Of a DNA stretch of 23,205 nucleotides, positions 14,147 through 21,344 are shown piece after piece. The notes beneath the pieces were generated by a model. The model searched no databases and was not told where the DNA came from. It worked only from the letters and a program-made list of their open reading frames with translations. Numbering within the stretch: the first letter of the stretch is position 1; the number at the start of each line of letters is the position of its first letter. The position numbers and the translations under genes were made by a program. This DNA comes from Actinomycetota bacterium. GTDB lineage: Bacteria; Actinomycetota; Nitriliruptoria; Euzebyales; Egibacteraceae. The stretch spans positions 1 to 23,205 of the forward strand of contig JAHWKQ010000007.1 in NCBI GenBank assembly GCA_019347785.1, given 5' to 3'.

Positions 14147-15739
14147 ATGCGCGAAACGGCACGGACCTACTTGGAGGAGCACACCAACCCTCCGGTGTTC
14201 ATCATCTCGGCGGTGGTGATCCTCGCCTTCGTGGCGGCCGGTGTGCTGTTCACCGGCCCCACGGAGACGGCGGCGAGCGCCCTGCAGGGCTTCATCACGA
14301 CCTACTTCGGCTGGTTCTACATCATCAGCGTGAGCGTCTTCCTGCTCTTCGCGGTGGCGCTGCTGTTCACACGCTATGGCGGGGTCCGGTTGGGTCCCGA
14401 CGACAGTCGTCCGCAGTTCAGCACGATGTCCTGGTTCGCGATGCTGTTCACCGCCGGGATGGGGATCGGTCTCGTGTACTTCGGTGTGGCCGAGCCGATG
14501 GCACACTTCACGAGCCCGCCCGTGGGTCAGGGCCGCACCGACGCGGCCGCCCGGGAGGCCATGAACCTCACCTTCTTCCACTGGGGCCTGCATCCCTGGG
14601 CGGTGTACATCGTCCTCGGGCTCTCCCTGGCCTACTTCTCGTTCCGGCGGGGCCTGCCCCTCAGGCCGGCCGCCGCGTTCCATCCGCTGTTGGGCGACAA
14701 GATCTACGGGCCCATCGGGCACCTGGTCGACATCCTCGCCGTGTTCGGCACCCTGTTCGGACTGGCGACCTCGCTCGGCATCGGGGCCCAGCAGATCAGC
14801 GCCGGGCTCGCGACGCTGTTCGGCGTACCGGCGACGACCGGCACGCAGGTCCTGATCGTGGGGATCATCACCGCGGTGGCCGTCACCTCGGTGATGCTGG
14901 GCATCGACCGGGGCATCCGACGCTTGGCGCTGATCAACATGTGGCTGGCCGTGGCGTTGGCCCTCTTCGTGTTCGTCGTGGGGCCGACGTTGTTCATCAC
15001 GGACTCGTTCGCCGGCAACATCGGCTACTACCTGCAGAACCTCGTTGTGACGAGCTTCAACATGTTCAGCCTGGATCAGGCCGGCCAGGAGTGGCAGTCG
15101 GGCTGGACGCTGTTCTACTGGGGCTGGTGGATCTCCTGGTCGCCCTTCGTGGGGCTGTTCATCGCCCGGATCTCTTACGGGCGCACCGTGCGCCAGTTCA
15201 TCACGGGGACCCTGTTGGCGCCGGTGGGGGCGTCGTTCGTGTGGTTCACGGTGTTCGGGGACACCGCGCTCTACCTGGAGCTGTTCGGGGAGGGCGGCAT
15301 CGCCGGCGCGAGCAGCAGCAACGCGTTGTTCGTGCTCCTGCAGCAGCTCCCCGTCGCGAGCGCGCTCAGCGTGCTGGCCTCGGTGGTGGGGATCGTGGTG
15401 GTCGTGCTCTTCTTCGCCACGTCCTCGGACTCCGGATCGCTCGTCGTCGACATACTCACCAACGGCGGGGACCCGGACCCCGTCTGGAAGCAACGGATGT
15501 TCTGGGCGGTGCTGGAGGGCTTCGTGGCCGCGGTCCTGCTCCTCGTCGGGGGGCTCACGGCTCTGCAGACGGCCTCGATCACCGCGGGTCTGCCCTTCGC
15601 CGTGGTGCTCTGCGTCATGTGCTACTCCCTGTACAGGGGACTGCAGGAGGAAGAGTCCGCGCCCGTGCCCCCTCAACCGGCCGACGAGCGCCGCCGGGAG
15701 CCGGCGCGCTCGCAGGGCTCACCCGCACCGGGCATGTGA
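14147..15739 (+). CDS. BCCT-family betaine/carnitine/choline/DMSP transporter
   Basis: The 530-residue membrane protein has about 12 hydrophobic segments between residues 16 and 497 and a hydrophilic, Pro/Arg-rich C-terminal tail. It is a secondary transporter of the BCCT family (LeuT fold), which imports quaternary ammonium or sulfonium compounds. GMGIG (104-108) in TM3 is the glycine motif found in sodium-coupled members such as BetP. The family signature FYWGWWISWSPFVGLFIARIS (about 323-343) supplies the tryptophans of the substrate pathway. The conserved ATSSDSGS segment is at about 424-431. A good ribosome site, AGAAGGAC (14133-14140), precedes the ATG. The BCCT carrier implies that the island's substrate is a trimethylammonium or dimethylsulfonium compound; which one cannot be read from the sequence. 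Confidence 0.93.
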   Translation: MRETARTYLEEHTNPPVFIISAVVILAFVAAGVLFTGPTETAASALQGFITTYFGWFYIISVSVFLLFAVALLFTRYGGVRLGPDDSRPQFSTMSWFAMLFTAGMGIGLVYFGVAEPMAHFTSPPVGQGRTDAAAREAMNLTFFHWGLHPWAVYIVLGLSLAYFSFRRGLPLRPAAAFHPLLGDKIYGPIGHLVDILAVFGTLFGLATSLGIGAQQISAGLATLFGVPATTGTQVLIVGIITAVAVTSVMLGIDRGIRRLALINMWLAVALALFVFVVGPTLFITDSFAGNIGYYLQNLVVTSFNMFSLDQAGQEWQSGWTLFYWGWWISWSPFVGLFIARISYGRTVRQFITGTLLAPVGASFVWFTVFGDTALYLELFGEGGIAGASSSNALFVLLQQLPVASALSVLASVVGIVVVVLFFATSSDSGSLVVDILTNGGDPDPVWKQRMFWAVLEGFVAAVLLLVGGLTALQTASITAGLPFAVVLCVMCYSLYRGLQEEESAPVPPQPADERRREPARSQGSPAPGM

Positions 15740-15752
15740 GGGGGTGTCGGGC

Positions 15753-16226
15753 ATGAGCAGGCTCAGGAACCCCTTCCGGGGGTTCGTCGACACCGTCAGT
15801 GAGACGAACCGGACGCGCCAGCACTGGATGGCCGGCGTCGAGGGTGGTCAGCAGAGCCAGAGGACCCATGCCGACGCCTGGGTTCCGGCCACCGACGTGT
15901 TCGCCAGCGCCGGCGACCTGGTCATCCGTGTCGAGCTCGCCGGCGTGAGAAGCGAGGACGTCGATCTCACGCTGTCCGGTGGCGTGCTGACCATCTCGGG
16001 GGAGCGGATCCCCGGCCCCGACGAGGGCCAGGCGGAGTACTACGTCCGTGAGCGCTTCCACGGCGCCTTCCGCAGGAGCATGACCCTGCCCGAGGGCGTC
16101 GATCGCGGCAGGATCAGCGCGACCTCCCGGGACGGGATGCTCGAGGTCGTGGTCAAGGGGGGCGCGAGCGCCCCGGGGCCCCAGCGCATCGAGATCGCCG
16201 GCACCGGCGCGACGCCGCCGGGCTGA
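15753..16226 (+). CDS. Hsp20/alpha-crystallin family small heat shock protein
   Basis: The 157-residue protein has an alpha-crystallin domain (about 45-140). WVPATDVFASAGDLVIRVELAGV opens it, VDLTLSGGVLTISGER follows, YVRERFHGAFRRSMTLPEGV is the family's ERxxGxFxRxxxLP motif, and DGMLEVVVKG closes it. It is an ATP-independent holdase chaperone. A C-terminal I-x-I-type motif (RIEIAG) is present. ATG 15753 is preferred, with GAGGGGG at 15738-15744 eight bases upstream; GTG 15744 is an alternative adding three residues. It starts about 14 bases after the BCCT gene and is probably its co-transcribed last gene, so osmolyte uptake and protein protection may be joined in a stress response. Confidence 0.92.
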   Translation: MSRLRNPFRGFVDTVSETNRTRQHWMAGVEGGQQSQRTHADAWVPATDVFASAGDLVIRVELAGVRSEDVDLTLSGGVLTISGERIPGPDEGQAEYYVRERFHGAFRRSMTLPEGVDRGRISATSRDGMLEVVVKGGASAPGPQRIEIAGTGATPPG

Positions 16227-16246
16227 GGACACGCGGGCACGGGCAC

Positions 16247-16271
16247 GGCCCCGCCGCCGGTCGGCGGGGCC
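16247..16271. terminator. Hairpin between convergent hsp20 and ileS
   Basis: A perfect 10-bp stem (GGCCCCGCCG pairing with CGGCGGGGCC) with a 5-base loop occupies most of the 55 bases between two converging genes. It can fold in transcripts of both strands. There is no T-tract on either side, which is usual for GC-rich actinobacterial terminators. Confidence 0.65.
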
Positions 16272-16281
16272 CGGCGGGGCG

Positions 16282-19200
16282 TCACGGCCCGGCGAGCTCC
16301 AGGCGGACGCGCGCGCGGTCGCCGCCGACCCACAGCTGGTCACCGCCGGTGGCGGGACCGCGCCGCAGGGCGACCGCCAGCACCTCGCCGGCGATGTCCT
16401 CGGCGTGCGTCTCCAGCGCCGCGGCCAGCTGGCCCTCCGCGTGGGCCTCCACGACGATGCGGTCGTCCAGCGCCAGCCCGTGACGCTTGCGCAGGTCGTT
16501 CACGCCCCGCACGAGCTCGCGCGCCAGGCCCTCGCTGCGCAGCTCGTCGTCGACGTCGACGTCCAGCGCCACACTGTAGGGGCCGTCGCTGGACACCCGC
16601 CAGCCCCGTCGTGGCTCCTCGAGCACGCTGACCTGCTCGGCGGTGACGGTGACCGTGTCCCCGTCGACGTCCACGCGCGCCGCGCCGTCGCGCTCCAGCT
16701 CGGCGGCCACCGCGTCGGCGTCGGCGGCCGCCAGCGCCCCGGCCACCGCGGGGGTGCGCGGGCCGAACACCGGTCCCAGTGACCCGTAGTGGGGCCGCAG
16801 CCGGCGCGAGACGAGCCCCTCCACGCCGTCGGACGTGTCCAGCCGCTTGACGTTCAGCTCCTCGGCGACCGTGGGGGCCACGACCTCCCAGCCCCGGCGC
16901 TCGGCGGCGGGCAGCGACACCACCGCGGCGCGCAGCGGCTGGCGCACCGGCGCCCTCGCCTCGTTGCGCGCCCGCCGCCCCAGCTCGACCACGCGGCGGG
17001 CCGTGGCCATGGAGCGGCGCAGGCCGTCGTCGACACCGGCCGGGTCGGGGGCGGGGAAATCGCGCAGGTGCACGCTGTCGGGGGCGCGGGGGTCGACGTC
17101 GCGGACGAGCCGTTCATGCAGCTCGTCGGCGACGAACGGGACGAACGGCGCGAGCAGGGCCGACAGGGTGGTCAGGCACTCGTGCAGGGTGGTGAAGGCG
17201 GCGTCCTTGTCCGTCCACGCGTCGTCGCCCGGCTCGGCGGAGCGCCAGAACCGCCGCCGCGTCCGGCGCACGTACCAGTTGGACAGGTCGTCGACGAACC
17301 CGGTCAGCGACCGCGCCGCGCCGGTCGCGTCGTACGCGCCCAGCGCCGTGTCGACGACCCGCACGACGTCGGCCAGCTCCGCGAGCACCCAGCGGTCCAT
17401 GACGGGCCGCTCAGGGACCGGCACGGGCTGGGTGCGGCCCGGCCGCCAGCCGTCGATGCGCGCGTAGGTGACGAAGAAGTAGACGGTGTTCCACAAGGTG
17501 AGCAGGAACCTGCGGACGACCTCTTCGAGCGGCTCCACGCCGACGCGGCGGGCCAGCCACGGGGAGCCGTCGGTCAGCAGCAGCCAGCGCAGCGCGTCGG
17601 CGCCCGCGGCGTCGATGAGCTCCCAGGGGTCGAGGACGTTGCCCAGCGACTTGGACATCTTCTTGCCGTCGGCGTCGACGATGTGGCCGAGGCACAGCAC
17701 CGTGCGGTAGCTGTTCCGGTCGAACAGCAGGGTGGAGACGGCCATCAGTGAGTAGAACCAGCCCCGGGTCTGGTCGATCGCCTCGGCGATGAAGTCGGCG
17801 GGGAAGTGCGCGTCGAAGCGCCCCCGGCTGCCGAGCTCGTGCGGGTAGCCGAACTGGGCGAACGGCATCGACCCCGAGTCGTACCAGGCGTCGATGACCT
17901 CCGGCACCCGGCGCGACTCGTCGCCGCACTCCGGGCAGGAGATCACCACCTCGTCGACGTGGGGCCGGTGGGGATCGAGCTCGGACAGGTCCCGCCCGGC
18001 CAGGGCGCCCAGCTCGGCCCGGGAGCCGACCGCCGTGACGTGGCCGGCGGCGCAGCGCCACAACGGCAGCGGCGTGCCCCAGTAGCGCTCGCGCGACAGC
18101 GACCAGTCGACGTTGTGGGCCAGCCAGTCCCCGAAGCGTCCCTCGCGGATGTGCCCAGGATGCCAGTCGACCTCGGCGTTCTCGGCCAGCAGCCGCTCGC
18201 GCGCCGCCGTGGTCGCGATGTACCAGGACGGCTTGGCGTAGTACAGCAGCGGGGTCCGGCACCGCCAGCAGAACGGGTAGGCGTGACGGTGGCGCCCGGC
18301 GCGGACGAGCACCCCCCGCGCCTCCAGCGCCCGGACGATCCCCTCGTCGGCGTCCTTGACGAACTGCCCGGCGAAGTCGGCCACGCGCGCGTCGAAGCGG
18401 CCCTCCAGGTCGACGGGGTTGACGACCGGCAGGCCGAGCCGCTGCGCGGCGGCCATGTCGTCCTGGCCGAACGCCGGCGCCAGGTGCACGACCCCTGTGC
18501 CCTCGGTGGTCGTGACGAAGTCCTCGACGGTGACATAGCGCCAGTCCGGGGACCCCTCCGGCCCGACGTCATCGAAGGGCGCGTCGTAGTGCAGGCCGTC
18601 GAGCTCGCCGACGGTCACGGCGCGCAGCACGCCGGCGTCGGGTCCCAGCACCTCGTCGACCCGGTCGGCGGCGATGACCACCGGCCCGTGCGGGCCGGCC
18701 TCGGCCAGCACGTAGCGCACGCCCGGGCCGACGGCCGCCGCCGTGTTCGAGATCAGCGTCCACGGCGTCGTCGTCCACACCAGCAGCGAGGCCCCCTCGG
18801 CCGCCAGACGGCCTTCGGTGAGGGGGAGGCGCACGAAGACCGAGGGGTCCGAGACCGTGTCGTACCCCTGGGCGACCTCGTGGTCGCTGAGCGCGGTGCC
18901 GCAGCGCGGGCAGTAGGGCACGACGCGGTGGCCCTCGTAGATCAGCCCGGCGTCCCACAGGCGCCGCAGCGACCACCAGACGCTGTCGATGTACGACGGG
19001 CTCATCGTCCAGTAGGCGTCGGACAGGTCGATCCAGAACCCGATGCGCTCCGTCAGGCGCGCCCAGTCGTCGACGTAGCGCGTCACCGACTCGCGGCAGC
19101 GGGCGTTGAACTCGGCCACGCCGAAGGCCTCGATGTCGCCTTTGCGCGTGAAGCCCAGCTCGCGCTCCACCTCCAGCTCCACCGGGATGCCGTGACAGTC

Positions 19201-19608
19201 CCAGCCGCCCTTGCGGGGCGCCCGGTGGCCCTTCATCGTCCGGTAGCGCGGGAACATGTCCTTGAAGACACGCGCCTCGACGTGGTGGACGCCGGGCCGG
19301 CCGTTGGCGGTGGGCGGCCCCTCGTAGAACCGGTACAGCGGCCCGTCCGCGCGCGCGGCCAGTGAGCGGGCGAACACGTCGCGCTCGCGCCAGCGTGCCA
19401 GCACCCGCCGCTCGAGGGCGGGCAGGTCGGGTCGCTGATCGACGGACTGGAATCCTCCGGGGGGGCCCGGGGCGTGGGCCGGTGACTGGGACGGGTCCGG
19501 GGCGTGGGCGGGTGGCTGGGACGGGTCCGGGGCGTGGGCCGGTGACTGGGACGGGTCCGGGGCGTGGGCCGGTGACTGGGACGGGTCCGGGGCGTGGGCG
19601 GGTGACAC
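16282..19608 (-). CDS. ileS: Isoleucyl-tRNA synthetase, with altered HIGH motif and N-terminal repeats
   Basis: The 1108-residue enzyme charges tRNA-Ile. In the ATP site GPPTANGRPGVHHVEARVFK shows G-V-H-H (106-109) where H-x-G-H is canonical; KMSKS is intact (650-654, GKKMSKSLGN). The editing domain has LLVWTTTPWTL, and YCPRCGTALSDHE and KGGWDCHGIPVELEVE are typical. Length and motifs fit the type 2 IleRS lineage. Residues 2-51 form a Pro-rich tail of decapeptide repeats (SPAHAPDPSQ). The GTG start at 19608 is supported by AGGAGG (19613-19618, - strand) 4 bases upstream; the open frame continues to 19737 but would overlap the lspA promoter. A weak -10 (TACCAT, 19655-19660, - strand) may serve it. 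No T-box leader is visible. Confidence 0.95.
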   Translation of the reverse strand: MSPAHAPDPSQSPAHAPDPSQSPAHAPDPSQPPAHAPDPSQSPAHAPGPPGGFQSVDQRPDLPALERRVLARWRERDVFARSLAARADGPLYRFYEGPPTANGRPGVHHVEARVFKDMFPRYRTMKGHRAPRKGGWDCHGIPVELEVERELGFTRKGDIEAFGVAEFNARCRESVTRYVDDWARLTERIGFWIDLSDAYWTMSPSYIDSVWWSLRRLWDAGLIYEGHRVVPYCPRCGTALSDHEVAQGYDTVSDPSVFVRLPLTEGRLAAEGASLLVWTTTPWTLISNTAAAVGPGVRYVLAEAGPHGPVVIAADRVDEVLGPDAGVLRAVTVGELDGLHYDAPFDDVGPEGSPDWRYVTVEDFVTTTEGTGVVHLAPAFGQDDMAAAQRLGLPVVNPVDLEGRFDARVADFAGQFVKDADEGIVRALEARGVLVRAGRHRHAYPFCWRCRTPLLYYAKPSWYIATTAARERLLAENAEVDWHPGHIREGRFGDWLAHNVDWSLSRERYWGTPLPLWRCAAGHVTAVGSRAELGALAGRDLSELDPHRPHVDEVVISCPECGDESRRVPEVIDAWYDSGSMPFAQFGYPHELGSRGRFDAHFPADFIAEAIDQTRGWFYSLMAVSTLLFDRNSYRTVLCLGHIVDADGKKMSKSLGNVLDPWELIDAAGADALRWLLLTDGSPWLARRVGVEPLEEVVRRFLLTLWNTVYFFVTYARIDGWRPGRTQPVPVPERPVMDRWVLAELADVVRVVDTALGAYDATGAARSLTGFVDDLSNWYVRRTRRRFWRSAEPGDDAWTDKDAAFTTLHECLTTLSALLAPFVPFVADELHERLVRDVDPRAPDSVHLRDFPAPDPAGVDDGLRRSMATARRVVELGRRARNEARAPVRQPLRAAVVSLPAAERRGWEVVAPTVAEELNVKRLDTSDGVEGLVSRRLRPHYGSLGPVFGPRTPAVAGALAAADADAVAAELERDGAARVDVDGDTVTVTAEQVSVLEEPRRGWRVSSDGPYSVALDVDVDDELRSEGLARELVRGVNDLRKRHGLALDDRIVVEAHAEGQLAAALETHAEDIAGEVLAVALRRGPATGGDQLWVGGDRARVRLELAGP
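19471..19605 (-). repeat. 30-bp tandem repeat within ileS 5' end
   Basis: Four full 30-bp units (19471, 19501, 19531, 19561) are followed by half a unit (19591-19605). Three full units are identical and the one at 19501 differs at two bases. The unit length is a multiple of three, so changes in copy number keep the ileS frame; each unit encodes ten residues of the SPAHAPDPSQ type. The high identity points to recent expansion by slippage or unequal recombination. Confidence 0.95.
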
Positions 19609-19690
19609 GAGTCCTCCTGTGGGACGCCGCACACCGGGGCGGCCGCACACACGGATGGTAGCGTCCGCGCCGGACGGCCTCGTCGGGCCG

Positions 19691-19719
19691 TCGAGCGCCC
19701 GGACCCGGCGGCATACACT
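19691..19719 (+). promoter_or_regulatory. Candidate lspA promoter, leaderless
   Basis: TACACT (19714-19719) is a good -10 box, with TCGAGC (19691-19696) as a weak -35 after 17 bases. Only 8 bases separate the -10 from the lspA ATG, and no Shine-Dalgarno sequence is present, so the mRNA probably starts at or next to the start codon. Confidence 0.5.
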
Positions 19720-19727
19720 CGACCGAC

Positions 19728-20282
19728 ATGAGCGCACGCAGGCTGCCGGGACAGGCGTCGCCCGCGCGCGCCGTGCGGTGGGTCTGTGCGGCTGTGGCGG
19801 CCCTGTGGCTGCTGGTGGACCAGGCGACCAAGGCGCTGGCCGTCGAGGCGCTGGCCGGCCGGACGGTGCACCTGTCGTGGCTGGACCTGCGACTGGTGCG
19901 CAACCCCGGCGGCGCGTTCGGGCTGCCCGGCGTGCCGGGTCTGTTCGTCGTCGTCACGGTGGTCGTCCTGGTGCTCGTCGCGCGCGCTCTGCCCCGCACT
20001 GAGCGACTGTCGCTGGCGGTCGCCTACGGACTGCTCGCCGGCGGTGCGCTCGGCAACGGCCTCGACCGGGTGCTGCGCGCCCCCGGCTTCCCCTCCGGCC
20101 ACGTGGTGGACTTCATCGATCTGCGCTGGTGGCCGGTGTTCAACGTCGCCGACATCGGCATCGTCGCCGGCGCGGCTCTCGTGGCCGTGCTGCTGTCGCC
20201 CCCCGACCGCGCCGGCGGGGCGAACGGCCGCGTCGCCCGCGTGCCCCCGGCGCGGTCGGACCCGGCGCCGCCACCGAGGTGA
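19728..20282 (+). CDS. lspA: Lipoprotein signal peptidase (signal peptidase II)
   Basis: LspA is the membrane aspartyl protease that removes signal peptides from diacylated prolipoproteins. The 184-residue protein has four hydrophobic segments and all conserved boxes: VDQATK (30-35), VRNPGGAFGL (57-66), GGALGNGLDRV (105-115), and GHVVDFIDLRWWPVFNVADIGI (about 124-145), with catalytic aspartates at about D128 and D142. A disordered Arg/Pro tail of about 25 residues follows the last helix. It is divergent from ileS, with 119 bases between the starts, and its stop overlaps the next start by 4 bases (GTGA). Confidence 0.95.
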   Translation: MSARRLPGQASPARAVRWVCAAVAALWLLVDQATKALAVEALAGRTVHLSWLDLRLVRNPGGAFGLPGVPGLFVVVTVVVLVLVARALPRTERLSLAVAYGLLAGGALGNGLDRVLRAPGFPSGHVVDFIDLRWWPVFNVADIGIVAGAALVAVLLSPPDRAGGANGRVARVPPARSDPAPPPR

Positions 20283-21199
20283 CCGGCGGGACCCTGCGCG
20301 AGGTCGTCACGGGGCCGGCACAGGACGGAGAGCGCCTCGACACGGCCCTGGCCGCCTGGCTGGACGAGCCGCGGGCAAGGGCCCAGGCCAGGCTGGCGGG
20401 AGGCCAGGTCACGGTCGACGGCCACCCGGCGCCCAAGTCCCACCGGCTGCGGGCCGGCGAGGTCGTGCGTGTCGCCGTTCCGGCGCCCGCGGAGCCCGCG
20501 CCCGCCCCTGCCGTGCCGGTGCGCTACGAGGACGACGACCTGCTCGTCGTCGCCAAGCCCGCCGGGCTCGTCGTCCACGTCGGCGCGGCCGTGTCCGGAC
20601 CGACCCTCGTCGACGCGCTGCGCGCGCGCGGCACCCCTCTCGCCGACTCCACCGACCTCGACCGCCCCGGCATCGTGCATCGCCTCGACCGTGGCACGAG
20701 CGGCCTGATCGTCGTTGCCAAGACCGGGCGCGCCCGGGCCGGGCTGCGCGCGCTGTTCGACCGCCACGATGTGATCCGGGAGTACACGGCGCTCACACAG
20801 GGCGTGCCCGAGCCCGGCAGCGCCACCGTCGACGCCCCCATCGCGCGGGCGACCCGCAGCCGCGCGCGGTTCGCGGTGCGGGCGGGGGGGCGCCGTGCCG
20901 TGAGTCACTACGACGTGGAGCGGGCGTGCGGGCGCGGGGCGGTCGTCGGGGTACGGCTGGAGACCGGCCGGACCCACCAGGTGCGCGTGCACCTGGCCGC
21001 GATCGGCCACCCCGTCGTCGGGGACCTGGCCTACGGGGCGTCGCCGGAGCTGGCCGCCGAGCTCGGCCTGACCCGGCCCGCCCTCCACGCGCGGCGCCTG
21101 GGCTTCGCGCACCCGGCCGACGGCCGGATGATCGACCTCGTCGAGGCGCCCCCCGGCGACCTGGCGCGCGCCCGCCTGCGGCTGTGCGGGGACGACTGA
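20279..21199 (+). CDS. rluD: RluD-type RNA pseudouridine synthase
   Basis: The 306-residue protein of the RluA/RluD family converts specific uridines of (usually 23S) rRNA to pseudouridine. An N-terminal S4 RNA-binding domain (about 16-66, GERLDTALAAWL to LRAGEVVRV) precedes the catalytic domain. HRLDRGTSGLIVVAKT (134-149) holds the catalytic D137, and LETGRTHQVRVHLAAIGHPVVGD is the second family motif. The GTG at 20279 overlaps the lspA stop as GTGA; an ATG at 20129 in the same frame lies deep within lspA and is rejected. The lspA-rluD-dnaE order is common in Actinobacteria. The exact target uridine is not deducible, so the symbol is by family. Confidence 0.92.
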   Translation: MTGGTLREVVTGPAQDGERLDTALAAWLDEPRARAQARLAGGQVTVDGHPAPKSHRLRAGEVVRVAVPAPAEPAPAPAVPVRYEDDDLLVVAKPAGLVVHVGAAVSGPTLVDALRARGTPLADSTDLDRPGIVHRLDRGTSGLIVVAKTGRARAGLRALFDRHDVIREYTALTQGVPEPGSATVDAPIARATRSRARFAVRAGGRRAVSHYDVERACGRGAVVGVRLETGRTHQVRVHLAAIGHPVVGDLAYGASPELAAELGLTRPALHARRLGFAHPADGRMIDLVEAPPGDLARARLRLCGDD

Positions 21200-21221
21200 C
21201 CAGCCGGTGTCACCTGTGGCT

Positions 21222-21249
21222 TTGCGATCGGGGCGGCTCGGGGTAGCGT
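21222..21249 (+). promoter_or_regulatory. Candidate dnaE promoter
   Basis: TTGCGA (21222-21227), 16 bases, then TAGCGT (21244-21249) lie in the 145-base gap after rluD. Transcription from here would give a leader of about 90 bases before dnaE. Nothing else is recognised in the gap. Confidence 0.45.
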
Positions 21250-21344
21250 GAGGGCTCGGGCATCACACGGCTGTCATTCCTTCCCCCGGCCCGTGTCGCC
21301 GCCGCCAGCGGCGGGCCCGCCGGCGCCACGCATGAGGGAGGCCA

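Noticed and set aside
14129..15676. A 515-codon - strand frame opposite the BCCT gene
   Set aside because: Low-complexity, charged Arg/Glu/His-rich translation caused by the antisense of a membrane protein.
6493..16281. Mobile-element ends around the catabolic island
   Set aside because: No transposase, integrase, tRNA, terminal inverted repeats or target-site duplications were found by eye at either border.
19471..19605. CRISPR array
   Set aside because: The 30-bp repeats are directly contiguous with no spacers, and they are in frame within ileS.
19609..19727. T-box riboswitch before ileS
   Set aside because: No T-box consensus, specifier stem or antiterminator sequence is visible on the - strand, and the gap is only 119 bases.
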